Counted from the first letter of the stretch, positions 32,845-39,868 are shown. The stretch: 39,868 nucleotides of DNA from Gemella sp. (GCA_030529855.1 JAUMWC010000016.1:1-39868), one strand, 5' to 3'. Notes: generated by a model not told the origin, from the sequence alone. Made by a program: numbers and translations.

Positions 32845-33720
32845 ATGAGTGATAATATATTAGCAAAAAGATTTAAAGCAAGAAGATTAGAACTAAAAAT
32901 GTCGCAGGTACAAGTAGCAGAAGGAATCTGTAAACAAGCAAGGATATCGAGAATAGAAAAGGGTGACTATTCTCCAGGAGCAGAATTGCTATATAAATTA
33001 GCAAAAAAAATGCACGTAAGTGTGGAATATTTCTTTGATGAGAGTGTGGAAGAAGAGAACTTTGAAAACCTAGGTAAGTTTAAAGAACTATCAAGAAAAC
33101 TACTAGACCAAAGAGATTATGAATCATTAAAATATATCTATGAAATGGAAGTGGAGAAAGAACAGGCACTATCTACATCGGATAAACTATATCTAGAATG
33201 GATAGGGTGTATGGTTGATTTTTACGCAGAAGGAAGTCAAGAATTAGCTATAAAAAGAGTTGAAGAGATTGTAAAAGAAGATATTGATAACGAATTGTAT
33301 CTTACTTTTGTTAATACGCTAATGAATTTCTACTTTGAAACAAAAAATGAAAACTATGCAGATACATATCTAGAAGTAAGTAAGCGAATAAATAGTATGA
33401 GAACTAATAATATTAGTGAAATAAAGATGAGTATAAAGATTCGTTATAATTACTGCCGATATCTATATTATAGTGGAGAGATACAGAAATCTATAGATGA
33501 AACACTAGATGCTATAGAAATTTGTAAAAAATATCATATTATGTATGTACTAGGGGATTTGTATTGCTTTTTAGGACATATTTATGATGAAGGTAAAAAA
33601 TTAAAAAACGAAGCAAAATATTATTATGATTTGGCTTTAACATTATTTAAAATTGTATCCGCTGATTCAGCTATCGTAGTAAACTTAGAAAAATACCTTA
33701 AAGAAAACTATAGTAAGTAA
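32845..33720 (+). CDS. XRE regulator with TPR-like C-terminal domain (RRNPP-type)
   Basis: A 291-residue protein. An N-terminal helix-turn-helix (residues about 8-62) contains MSQVQVAEGICKQARISRIE and KGDYSPGAELLYKLAKKM. A long helical domain of TPR-like pairs follows, ending SAIVVNLEKYLKENYSK. This is the Rgg/PlcR/RRNPP layout, in which a short peptide binds the TPR domain. I find no convincing cognate peptide gene in the 300 bases downstream. It stands alone with its own terminator, directly upstream of an ABC transporter operon on the same strand. Control of that operon is possible but unproven. Confidence 0.75.
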   Translation: MSDNILAKRFKARRLELKMSQVQVAEGICKQARISRIEKGDYSPGAELLYKLAKKMHVSVEYFFDESVEEENFENLGKFKELSRKLLDQRDYESLKYIYEMEVEKEQALSTSDKLYLEWIGCMVDFYAEGSQELAIKRVEEIVKEDIDNELYLTFVNTLMNFYFETKNENYADTYLEVSKRINSMRTNNISEIKMSIKIRYNYCRYLYYSGEIQKSIDETLDAIEICKKYHIMYVLGDLYCFLGHIYDEGKKLKNEAKYYYDLALTLFKIVSADSAIVVNLEKYLKENYSK

Positions 33721-33743
33721 AAAAGAGTGAGAAACTCTTTTTT
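33719..33743 (+). terminator. Terminator of the XRE regulator gene
   Basis: AAAAAAGAGT and ACTCTTTTTT around GAGAA. It begins within the stop codon. Confidence 0.85.
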
Positions 33744-34025
33744 CTTTTACAACTATATATACATAAATATATATAGATATAAACATAAATTTATATTTTT
33801 ATTGACAAACTTTCTTAGGGATTGTAAAATTAAACCAAGAAAAAGTTTTCAAAAAAATTATAGAAATTCAAATAAACCTTAGCTCTATTGATGGTAATTC
33901 GATAATATATAAAAATTTAACATTAAAAATATAACGATAAACGATATTTTTATATTGACAACTCTCCAGAAGAGTGTTAATATTTAATTAAAGAAAAGCT
34001 TTTCATAAAATTTTAGGAGAGAGTT
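33744..34025 (+). promoter_or_regulatory. Intergenic region with two promoters before the ABC operon
   Basis: Promoter 1: TTGACA (33802-33807), 17 bases, TAAAAT (33825-33830). Promoter 2: TTGACA (33955-33960), 17 bases, TAATAT (33978-33983), whose spacer holds the dyad ACTCT-CCAGA-AGAGT. Between them is a hairpin AAAAATAT/ATATTTTT (about 33929-33951) ending in T5. Promoter 1 could make a short untranslated RNA or a long leader. I see no small open frame with a ribosome site in it. Confidence 0.65.
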
Positions 34026-34904
34026 ATGAAAAATGAGATTGTAAAAATTAATAATATAGTTAAGAGATATGGAAATCATTTAGTTTTAGATGAAGTTACA
34101 TTTTCGGTAAATCAATCAGAAATATGTGGGCTGGTTGGAGAAAATGGAGCAGGGAAAACGACTTTAATAAGAATTTTAGCGGGTTTGATAAAAGAAAATT
34201 CTGGAAGTATAGGAGTAAGTGATGATTTGAAAATAAGTTGTATTGTTGAATCACCTAGTTTATATCCAAATCTTTCTGCTTACGAAAATTTAAAATATCA
34301 AGCACTGGCTTGTGGAGTAAAAAATATAGAAGAAAAAATCAATGAAACATTAATTTTAGTTGGTTTAGATAAAGTTGATAAGAATAAAAAATCTAAAGAT
34401 TTTTCTTTAGGTATGAGACAGAGATTAGCTATTGGTTTGGCTATTGTGGATTCACCTAACTTTTTAATATTAGATGAACCTATTAATGGTCTAGACCCGA
34501 TGGGGATAAAAGATGTTAGAAATATATTGAAAACATTGAAAGAAAAATATAAGATGACAGTTTTAATTTCTAGCCATATACTATCAGAATTAGATTTGGT
34601 CGCAGATAGATTTATTATTATGAGTCGTGGAAAGATAATAGAAAATATTGATAGTAAAAAATTGGAAGATAATCTTAGTAAAAAGATAGTAGTGGAAGTA
34701 AACGATACAGAGAAGTGTATTGAAATCTTAAAAAGTAATAACTTTTCTGTGCAAAAAGAAAAGGGTAGAGTAGAGCTGACAGATACTAATCATACAGTAA
34801 CGGATATTATTGATTTGCTACGTTCAAATTTAATAGAAATAAATTCTATTTATAATAAAAAGATGACATTTGAAGAATATTATCTAAACTTAATAAAAAA
34901 ATAG
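34026..34904 (+). CDS. ABC transporter ATP-binding protein (bacteriocin-resistance type)
   Basis: A 292-residue ATPase. Walker A is GENGAGKTTL at residues 40-49, the signature is LGMRQRLAIGLA near 130, Walker B is LILDEPINGLDP near 150, and the switch histidine is in ISSHILSEL. The C-terminal extension of about 75 residues is typical of BcrA-like ATPases of lantibiotic or bacitracin export/immunity systems. It overlaps no neighbour, and the permease begins 13 bases downstream after AAGGAGAGAG. Substrate unknown. Confidence 0.85.
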   Translation: MKNEIVKINNIVKRYGNHLVLDEVTFSVNQSEICGLVGENGAGKTTLIRILAGLIKENSGSIGVSDDLKISCIVESPSLYPNLSAYENLKYQALACGVKNIEEKINETLILVGLDKVDKNKKSKDFSLGMRQRLAIGLAIVDSPNFLILDEPINGLDPMGIKDVRNILKTLKEKYKMTVLISSHILSELDLVADRFIIMSRGKIIENIDSKKLEDNLSKKIVVEVNDTEKCIEILKSNNFSVQKEKGRVELTDTNHTVTDIIDLLRSNLIEINSIYNKKMTFEEYYLNLIKK

Positions 34905-34917
34905 AAGGAGAGAGATT

Positions 34918-35625
34918 ATGATAAACAGGTTTAAAGCAGATTTATATAGAATAGTAAGAACAAAGAATTTTATGCTTCCTATCTTATTAGTAGTAGTTGC
35001 TTCGGTAGCTTTCTCATATTTTTCTAGAGACAGCATAGGGCACGAAGGAAGTATAGAAACTTTATCTTCTTTGTCAACATTTCTTCCTTTATTTTTCTTG
35101 TCGGCTTGTGGAGTGTTTTTTGGTGAAGATTTTACTAATAGAACAATAAATACCGTAATTATAAAAGATAAATCAAGAATAAAAATTTTCTTTTATAAAA
35201 CATTATTAACAATAGTAAGTTCATTAATTTTAGTGGGCATTTCATATCTAACTACGGTTATATATAGACTATCTTCAGTAGAAAATGCAGGTTTAGACAT
35301 AGTTGATAATGTTTTATACTACCAGCTCCCATATTATGTATGTATAGTAATGTTGGCAATATTTATTTTTAATTATTTTGACAGAACGTATCAATCATAT
35401 TTAGTCTATATAGTAATTGTAATGATGTTTGATAATTTATTAGGATATATATTAAATTCTAGTGATAGTTATGAAACTTTCAAAGATTTATTTGTATTCA
35501 ATAATTTAAAAGTAGTTACAGGACAAGGTGAGTATTTTACAACATCAGTAATAGTAGCATTAGTATTTGCAGTAATATATTTTATTGCAGGTTATTATAT
35601 ATTTAAAACGAGAGAATTTAAATAA
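34918..35625 (+). CDS. ABC-2 type permease
   Basis: A 235-residue protein with six hydrophobic segments: about 17-34, 49-68, 86-105, 139-155, 160-178 and 208-228. A conserved-looking ACGVFFGEDFTNRTINTVII stretch lies between segments two and three, as in lantibiotic-immunity-type permeases (FGxEFxxGTxK region). It is the partner of the preceding ATPase. A half-size permease like this would dimerise. Confidence 0.75.
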   Translation: MINRFKADLYRIVRTKNFMLPILLVVVASVAFSYFSRDSIGHEGSIETLSSLSTFLPLFFLSACGVFFGEDFTNRTINTVIIKDKSRIKIFFYKTLLTIVSSLILVGISYLTTVIYRLSSVENAGLDIVDNVLYYQLPYYVCIVMLAIFIFNYFDRTYQSYLVYIVIVMMFDNLLGYILNSSDSYETFKDLFVFNNLKVVTGQGEYFTTSVIVALVFAVIYFIAGYYIFKTREFK

Positions 35626-35637
35626 GGAGAGTAAGAA

Positions 35638-36204
35638 ATGAAAAAGATAATTCCACTTATATTATTATTTTTAGGGGCGGTAGGTGTAGCTATTTTTGTA
35701 AGTATAAATAATGCAAAAACAGATGAAAATATAAAAAAAGAATGGATAATAAAAAATCCTAAAATCGAACAGATTAAATTAGATGGAAATCAACAACCGT
35801 TGAAAATAAAAATTTTAGAAACAGAAAATGAAGAAACAAAAGTAAGTTTATCAGGTAAAGTAGCTAACTCTACAATTAATGCTTTAGAAAAAGCAGAGTT
35901 GAGTAATTCTAAATTGTTTATTCCATTTTCAGAGAAAGGATTTAAACTAGCCGTATATTCGGATGGGAAAGATACTTTAGATGTAACGATAGAACTAGGA
36001 AAAAATGCAAATGTTGAAGAATTACTAGTAGATGTATTAAGTGGAAAGATAGATATGGTTGTTCCTAAAACATTTGAAGGAAAATATGATGTTAAAGTAA
36101 ATGGTGGTGCTAAGTTACTAAATGTTCCAGAAACAAAAGGAACTACAAATAGTGTAGTAAAAATAATTACTTTTGATGATGTAAATATAACTAGGGAAAG
36201 TTAA
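35638..36204 (+). CDS. Membrane-anchored DUF4097-like beta protein
   Basis: A 188-residue protein with an N-terminal membrane segment (residues 4-23) and an outward-facing domain of short beta repeats, for example IEQIKLDGNQQPLKIKILET and VEELLVDVLSGKIDMVVP. This is the outline of DUF4097/adhesin-like beta-helix proteins often found beside LiaF-like or ABC-transporter stress systems. It is third in the ABC operon, 12 bases after the permease, with GGAGAG before the ATG. It may help sense or bind the transported compound, which is inference. Confidence 0.65.
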   Translation: MKKIIPLILLFLGAVGVAIFVSINNAKTDENIKKEWIIKNPKIEQIKLDGNQQPLKIKILETENEETKVSLSGKVANSTINALEKAELSNSKLFIPFSEKGFKLAVYSDGKDTLDVTIELGKNANVEELLVDVLSGKIDMVVPKTFEGKYDVKVNGGAKLLNVPETKGTTNSVVKIITFDDVNITRES

Positions 36205-36367
36205 ATGTTTGATGAAATATTAAAATGAATTTAATGTGAAAATTATATCTATTCCTGTTCATAAAGAAAATGAGCGTGGTATAAACTTTTGGAAGAAACG
36301 TGGATTTGATAAAATCTACAGAGATGATGAAAAAAGTTTTGTACGTTTAAAAAGAGATGTTATTTAA
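36205..36367 (+). pseudogene. GNAT acetyltransferase remnant
   Basis: From GTG 36236 the frame encodes 43 residues, VKIISIPVHKENERGINFWK followed by KRGFDKIYRDDEKSFV and a stop at 36365. NxxGxxFWxKxGF is the C-terminal signature of GNAT N-acetyltransferases. A short separate start (ATG 36205, MFDEILK) precedes it but stops at once. The N-terminal and central acetyl-CoA binding parts are gone. It is a decayed gene between the ABC operon and galE. Confidence 0.7.
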
Positions 36368-36393
36368 ATTAAGAATAGAAAAATAATTATTGT

Positions 36394-36423
36394 ACTACTA
36401 CTATTATTATTATTATTATTATT
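36394..36423 (+). repeat. ACT/ATT trinucleotide microsatellite
   Basis: Three ACT units followed by seven ATT units, ending two bases before the extended -10 of galE. It occupies the position where the -35 and spacer should be. Confidence 0.85.
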
Positions 36424-36424
36424 A

Positions 36425-36433
36425 TGGTATACT
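36425..36433 (+). promoter_or_regulatory. Extended -10 promoter of galE
   Basis: TGGTATACT. The nearest -35-like box, TTGTAC (36390-36395), is 32 bases upstream, separated by the microsatellite. Confidence 0.55.
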
Positions 36434-36462
36434 TAAAACATATTTAAAAAGGAGACATTATT

Positions 36463-37458
36463 ATGAAACAGAGTGTTTTAGTAACAGGTGGGGCTGGATA
36501 TATCGGTTCTCACACAGTAAAAGCCTTATTAGATGCAGGTTATGACGTGCATGTATTAGACAATTTAGCATCAGGAGCAAAGGAAGCAGTGGACTCAAGA
36601 GCCAAGTTTACTCAGCTTGATGTATATCAAAAAGAAGAATTAAGAAACTATTTTAGAAACAATAAGATTGATGCAGTTCTGCACTGTGCAGGAGAAATCA
36701 AAGTAGGGGAAAGTATGGAAAATCCTATCAAGTATTTTGATGCTAACGTAACAGGAATGCACAATGTATTAACAGTAATGCAAGAAGAAGGAATCAAGAA
36801 AGTTCTATTCTCATCAACAGCTTCTATCTATGGAAACAACTGCGGTACAGAACCAGCAACAGAAGATACGCAAGTAGCACCAGTAAACCCATATGCAGAA
36901 ACTAAACATATGGGTGAGCGTATGATTCACTGGTTCAAGGAAGCATACGGATTTGACTATGTAATCTTCCGTTACTTCAACGTTGCAGGAGCAGCTATGG
37001 ACGCAAGTAATGGATTAAGAGTTAAACAACCAACTCACATTATTCCAAACATCAACAAAACAGCCCTAGGGCAAAATGATATGCTGAAAATCTTTGGAGA
37101 AGATTATGATACACCAGATGGTTCTTGTATCCGTGACTACATTCACGTACTAGACTTAGCAGCAGCTCACGTTGCAGGATTTGATTACATCTTTAGCGAC
37201 AAGGCTACATCAGAAATATTCAACCTAGGAACAGAGAAAGGATACTCTGTAAAAGAAATCTTTGCAGTAGCAGAGAAAGTAGTAGAAAAGAAAATTCCAG
37301 TAGAGATAGTAGACAGACGACCAGGAGACCCTGCATCAGTATTAGCGAAAACTGACAAGGTTAAGAAATACCTAGGTTGGGAAACTAAATACTCACTAGA
37401 AGAAATCATTCTTTCAGACTACAACTGGCGTGTAAAAGCTGGAGATAGTATAATATAA
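36463..37458 (+). CDS. galE: UDP-glucose 4-epimerase
   Basis: A 331-residue short-chain dehydrogenase-type epimerase. The NAD loop is VTGGAGYIGSHTVKALLDAG. The catalytic elements are SSTASIYG (S/T) and NPYAETKHMGE (YxxxK). RYFNVAGA and RDYIHVLDLAAAHV are GalE landmarks. It interconverts UDP-glucose and UDP-galactose, with UDP-glucose supplied by GalU. AAGGAG precedes the ATG. Codon use is that of a well-expressed gene. Length is normal. Confidence 0.95.
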   Translation: MKQSVLVTGGAGYIGSHTVKALLDAGYDVHVLDNLASGAKEAVDSRAKFTQLDVYQKEELRNYFRNNKIDAVLHCAGEIKVGESMENPIKYFDANVTGMHNVLTVMQEEGIKKVLFSSTASIYGNNCGTEPATEDTQVAPVNPYAETKHMGERMIHWFKEAYGFDYVIFRYFNVAGAAMDASNGLRVKQPTHIIPNINKTALGQNDMLKIFGEDYDTPDGSCIRDYIHVLDLAAAHVAGFDYIFSDKATSEIFNLGTEKGYSVKEIFAVAEKVVEKKIPVEIVDRRPGDPASVLAKTDKVKKYLGWETKYSLEEIILSDYNWRVKAGDSII

Positions 37459-37466
37459 AAAGTATT

Positions 37467-37496
37467 AAGACTATATTTTTATATAGTCTTTTCTTT
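37467..37496 (+). terminator. Terminator of galE
   Basis: AAGACTATAT and ATATAGTCTT pair perfectly round T4, then TTCTTTT. The next gene's AAAGGAA ribosome site follows within 10 bases, so read-through could feed it. Confidence 0.8.
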
Positions 37497-37512
37497 TAGA
37501 AAGGAAAATAAG

Positions 37513-38049
37513 ATGAAAAAGATTGTAAAAATTTTAATAGGATTAGGTTTGATACTTGGAGTAAGTATAGTAGGCTACATATATGTTCAATTAAATTTGT
37601 TAAATAATTCAGTATATTACGCTAAACATACTCCACATAAAGAAGGAGCAGTGCCAGAAATGTCTGCATTATTAGAAAATATGTCGTGGCATTACTCTGA
37701 AGGAGAGATACTTCCAGGAGTAGTCTATGATAGAGATGGGAATAATATTATATATTTCAATAATAGAAAAGAAATAATGTCTACAGAACGTGATGGATAT
37801 AGATATTCTATTAGAGAAAAGGAAAGACATATTTCTTATAATTACGATCATAATTTCAAATTTATTAGAGCGATGGAAGATCCAAATTCTGATAAACCTA
37901 TAAAAGAAATAATGATAGCAGATAATAAAAAAGAAGAAATGAAAAAAGAAATGTATAATAAATTAAAACCATTGATAGATGAGCATACAGAACCAAGTAT
38001 AAACCTACAATGGATATTTGATTGGAAATATAAGGAAAGATTTAATTAA
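37513..38049 (+). CDS. Membrane-anchored protein of unknown function, paralogue A
   Basis: A 178-residue protein with one N-terminal membrane segment (about 5-27) and an external domain. It shares NSVYYAK-x-xPH near the start and PL-x-D-x-HTEP-x-INLQWIFDW near the end with the protein at 38964, so they are paralogues. There is no signal cleavage or lipobox that I can see. I do not recognise the family. DUF-type proteins of similar size with an N-terminal anchor occur in streptococci. It is first of three similarly built genes, which may form an operon with galE read-through. Confidence 0.65.
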   Translation: MKKIVKILIGLGLILGVSIVGYIYVQLNLLNNSVYYAKHTPHKEGAVPEMSALLENMSWHYSEGEILPGVVYDRDGNNIIYFNNRKEIMSTERDGYRYSIREKERHISYNYDHNFKFIRAMEDPNSDKPIKEIMIADNKKEEMKKEMYNKLKPLIDEHTEPSINLQWIFDWKYKERFN

Positions 38050-38056
38050 GTATAAA

Positions 38057-38081
38057 AGTAGATTAAATTTTAAATGGGAAA
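38057..38081 (+). repeat. 25-bp direct repeat, copy 1
   Basis: Begins AGTAGATTAAATTTT and ends ATGGGAAA. Identical to 38929-38953. Both copies run into the ribosome site of the next gene. Confidence 0.9.
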
Positions 38082-38091
38082 GGGAGATAAG

Positions 38092-38925
38092 ATGAAAAAA
38101 TTATTTTTGATAATTATTTTATTTATTTTAGGAACAGTGTTTTTAGTACCTTTAATATTTATAGGTGGATTAATTTTCGTGCTAGAAGCAGACGAAAGAG
38201 AAACTAACCAAGAAATTATAAGTTTCTATAAAGATGCAGGTTTTAGGGGACAAGTTTTAAATATACAGTCAGAAACAACTGGACCTTTGCGACTAGAATA
38301 CACTTATACTTATGAAGAAGAAACTGGTAATGGAAAAATTACAGTCAACTTCGCTGATAGATTACATGGTATGGGAGAAAAAAATAAAGGAGAATTTTTT
38401 GATAGTAGTGAAGAATTAGCTAATAATTATTCAAATGATTTAGTAGATAACTTGTTTGTAGAAGCCTTCGAGCAATCATCTGGTTTTAAAAATTTAGAAG
38501 AAAAAGTAAAAAAATCTATTTCCCAAGCAGGTATTGTTAGTAGAGATATTTATTTAGAAGATGATTATTATTCGGATAATAGTACTGTTACTAAGTCTGA
38601 ACTTGCTAAAGATTTAAAGTCTTCACCTAGCGACGCACCATTAAGGGGATTAACAACATTAGATTTCGATAAATATAATAGATTAGGTATGTATCAAATT
38701 GCTGTATATTTAGATAAGCCCATAGCAGACTTTAATCTTAATTTACTGACTACATTGAACCTACCTGATTCTAGATATATTTTTTATGTACCAGAACAAG
38801 TATGGAGTCAACGTGCAGGTGAAGAGAAGGTCTACTATGATGCTCCAAGTAGATATTTAGTGTTTGAAGTGAAAAATGGAAATATCACAGTAGAATTGGA
38901 TGAAACTGATAAATATAAAAAATAA
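38092..38925 (+). CDS. Membrane-anchored protein of unknown function
   Basis: A 277-residue protein with an N-terminal membrane segment (about 3-28, LFLIIILFILGTVFLVPLIF) and an acidic external domain of about 250 residues. It is not obviously related to its two neighbours. ATG 38092 is chosen: GGGAGA lies upstream, while the in-frame ATG at 38074 falls inside the repeated sequence and before the ribosome site. I do not recognise a family. It is bracketed by the two 25-bp repeats, so the gene plus one repeat could be gained or lost as a unit. Confidence 0.65.
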   Translation: MKKLFLIIILFILGTVFLVPLIFIGGLIFVLEADERETNQEIISFYKDAGFRGQVLNIQSETTGPLRLEYTYTYEEETGNGKITVNFADRLHGMGEKNKGEFFDSSEELANNYSNDLVDNLFVEAFEQSSGFKNLEEKVKKSISQAGIVSRDIYLEDDYYSDNSTVTKSELAKDLKSSPSDAPLRGLTTLDFDKYNRLGMYQIAVYLDKPIADFNLNLLTTLNLPDSRYIFYVPEQVWSQRAGEEKVYYDAPSRYLVFEVKNGNITVELDETDKYKK

Positions 38926-38928
38926 CTA

Positions 38929-38953
38929 AGTAGATTAAATTTTAAATGGGAAA
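38929..38953 (+). repeat. 25-bp direct repeat, copy 2
   Basis: Identical to 38057-38081. A diverged third copy (AGTAGATTAAACTTTCAA, 16 of 18 matching) lies at 39443-39460 after the last gene of the set. Confidence 0.9.
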
Positions 38954-38963
38954 AGGAGAAGTA

Positions 38964-39443
38964 ATGATTAAAATAGTAAGGATTTTTATTTTAATCATAA
39001 TACTAGTGGTATCCATTCAGTATAACGTATTTAAAAATTCAGTATATTATGCAAAGAATATGCCACATAGTGAGACAACAGAACCACAAATAGTAATGCT
39101 TGTTGATAATGCAATTTTGCTACACGGTGTAGGGAATATTTCTTCTGAAATAGAAATTTCTGACAAAGGTTTCATTTATAATGGTGAGAATAGTATATCA
39201 GCTGCTGACCACGGTTATTTATACAAGACAGATAAAATTACTTATAAATTTAATTCGAATTTTAGTAAGATAGAATGGGCTTTGGATAATGATTACAAGC
39301 ATGTAGATTTAAAAAATATATCAGAAAAGGATATAAAAAGAGATATATTAGAAAATTTTACTCCGCTATTAGATATGCATACGGAACCCACAATAAACCT
39401 ACAATGGATATTTGATTGGCAATATAAAGCTACATTTAATTAA
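38964..39443 (+). CDS. Membrane-anchored protein of unknown function, paralogue B
   Basis: A 159-residue protein with an N-terminal membrane segment (about 3-20) followed by NSVYYAKNMPHSE. It ends with HTEPTINLQWIFDWQYK, matching the end of the 178-residue protein at 37513. The middle parts have diverged strongly. ATG 38964 follows AAAGGAG; the ATG at 38946 lies inside the duplicated sequence. Duplication of a whole gene with its leader is the simplest origin. Function unknown. Confidence 0.65.
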   Translation: MIKIVRIFILIIILVVSIQYNVFKNSVYYAKNMPHSETTEPQIVMLVDNAILLHGVGNISSEIEISDKGFIYNGENSISAADHGYLYKTDKITYKFNSNFSKIEWALDNDYKHVDLKNISEKDIKRDILENFTPLLDMHTEPTINLQWIFDWQYKATFN

Positions 39444-39483
39444 GTAGATTAAACTTTCAACAGTAGCTTTAGTAAATTTAATT

Positions 39484-39535
39484 AAAAATAATCTCGTTTA
39501 CTTGGCCAAAAGTAATATGACGAGATTATTTTTTA
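39484..39535. terminator. Large bidirectional terminator
   Basis: AAAATAATCTCGT pairs with ACGAGATTATTTT. An inner stem TTACTT/AAGTAA encloses GGCCAA. It ends the plus-strand membrane protein set and, on the minus strand, the small toxin whose stop codon lies in the stem. Confidence 0.85.
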
Positions 39536-39627
39536 TTGTTTTTGAAGATATTGTAACAAAGGCCAATAACAGCAACTAAAACTAGTGTGTAATTAAATAA
39601 TAATGTTACTACTTCAAAAGTTGTCAA
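39526..39627 (-). CDS. Holin-like type I toxin candidate (TxpA/Hol-Tox type), 33 aa
   Basis: Starting at TTG 39627, with AAGGAG 10 bases upstream, the peptide is TTFEVVTLLFNYTLVLVAVI after the start, then GLCYNIFKNNKK. This is the pattern I know from Gram-positive putative holin-like toxins: a short start with T-x-(Y/F)-E, one membrane helix and a basic tail with terminal KK. Such peptides are usually silenced by an antisense RNA overlapping their 3' part or leader. The frame is open further upstream (to 39798), but that part runs through strong hairpins and lacks similarity. Toxicity is not shown. Confidence 0.6.
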   Translation of the reverse strand: MTTFEVVTLLFNYTLVLVAVIGLCYNIFKNNKK

Positions 39628-39646
39628 AATAATCCTACTCCTTTTA

Positions 39647-39705
39647 AAGAAGCACTTAGAAAAAGAATGTTCAAGTAAGAACATTCTTTTGTTTAGTGGC
39701 TTCTT
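39647..39705. other. Nested long hairpin in the toxin 5' region
   Basis: Outer stem AAGAAGC-ACT/AGT-G-GCTTCTT (one bulge) and inner perfect 12-bp stem AAAAGAATGTTC/GAACATTCTTTT around AAGTAA. T runs occur on both strands. It could terminate an antisense RNA on the plus strand or structure the toxin leader on the minus strand. Confidence 0.6.
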
Positions 39706-39707
39706 AT

Positions 39708-39741
39708 GCAGTAAAAAACTTGCAGTGCAAGATTTTTCTGC
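39708..39741. other. Second hairpin upstream of the toxin
   Basis: GCAG, AAAAA and CTTGC pair in order with GCAAG, TTTTT and CTGC, with single-base bulges. It is one of four hairpins within 320 bases. Confidence 0.5.
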
Positions 39742-39778
39742 CAAAGATTTTGAATAATTAATTATCTTGATAAATAAA

Positions 39779-39805
39779 AAAGCAGATGAAATTTTCATCT
39801 GCTTT
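39779..39805. terminator. Terminator of the minus-strand gene at the window end
   Basis: AAAGCAGATGAAA and TTTCATCTGCTTT pair. On the minus strand it is followed by T6, 11 bases after the stop codon of the partial gene. Confidence 0.8.
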
Positions 39806-39815
39806 ATTTTATAAT

Positions 39816-39868
39816 CTAGAATATTAGTGGGAATATGAATGTAGCAACTAGTGCTGCGATAACTCCGT
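39816..39868 (-). CDS. C-terminal end of a membrane protein (partial)
   Basis: The last 16 codons read GVIAALVATFIFPLIF and stop at TAG (39818-39816). The very hydrophobic end indicates an integral membrane protein, perhaps a transporter, whose body lies beyond the window. No family can be named. Confidence 0.55.
   Translation of the reverse strand, partial: GVIAALVATFIFPLIF

Noticed and set aside
33831..33950. A signalling-peptide gene for the RRNPP-like regulator
   Set aside because: The only ATG (in TTGATGGTAATTC) gives three codons before a stop, and no ribosome site is present.
39628..39798. 90-residue protein extending upstream of the toxin
   Set aside because: The upstream part crosses perfect hairpins, has no ribosome site and no family resemblance. 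Similarity begins at the TTG codon.

Overview
The window looks like a chromosomal segment of a low-GC Gram-positive coccus. Evidence is the AT-rich sequence, a Gram-positive PolC, Spx, CvfB, a small alarmone synthetase, and a sortase-anchored surface protein. A Gemella-like organism is my best guess from the overall character. That is an inference, since nothing here names the species. Genes sit in short operons, nearly all separated by clear hairpin-plus-T terminators and preceded by readable sigma-A promoters with 17-bp spacers.

Layout. The 3' part of a tRNA-Trp opens the window, followed by a non-coding stretch with a 47-bp tandem repeat and a mazEF-type toxin-antitoxin pair. A minus-strand glycolipid pair follows (GT28 glycosyltransferase plus a flippase-like membrane protein). 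At 3277 a tRNA-Leu(CAA) carries an integration scar. The last 15 bases of its 3' region recur at 6956-6970, next to what was probably the tRNA's own terminator. The 3.6 kb between holds a truncated tyrosine integrase and a visibly GC-richer cassette: an HxlR regulator divergent from a DsbA-like, MBL-like and SnoaL-like operon. From 7.1 to 13.2 kb come spx, cvfB, rnz, a Nudix ADP-ribose pyrophosphatase, a small membrane protein, a secreted repeat protein and an alarmone synthetase. From 13.2 to 24 kb are pssA, a YitT transporter, an iron alcohol dehydrogenase, a YgjP-type metallopeptidase, galU, proS and polC.

After polC lies a 140-bp IS3-like miniature element. Next is a surface protein whose promoter spacer contains a run of 17 A, which suggests phase variation. 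From 26.2 to 32.8 kb is a methionine locus: a divergent LysR regulator, two metF paralogues, metE and a MetE-like methyltransferase. Its three promoters share the architecture TTTTAA-N17-TATAAT with an upstream palindrome of the streptococcal MET-box type, so one regulon is likely. An RRNPP-like regulator then precedes an ABC transporter operon, a decayed acetyltransferase and galE, whose promoter contains an ATT microsatellite. The right end holds three small membrane-anchored proteins (two of them paralogues) separated by a duplicated 25-bp sequence. Beside them, on the minus strand, is a 33-residue holin-like type I toxin candidate in a very hairpin-rich stretch. The window ends in the last codons of a minus-strand membrane protein.

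All assignments come from reading the sequence and from remembered family motifs. No database search was done.
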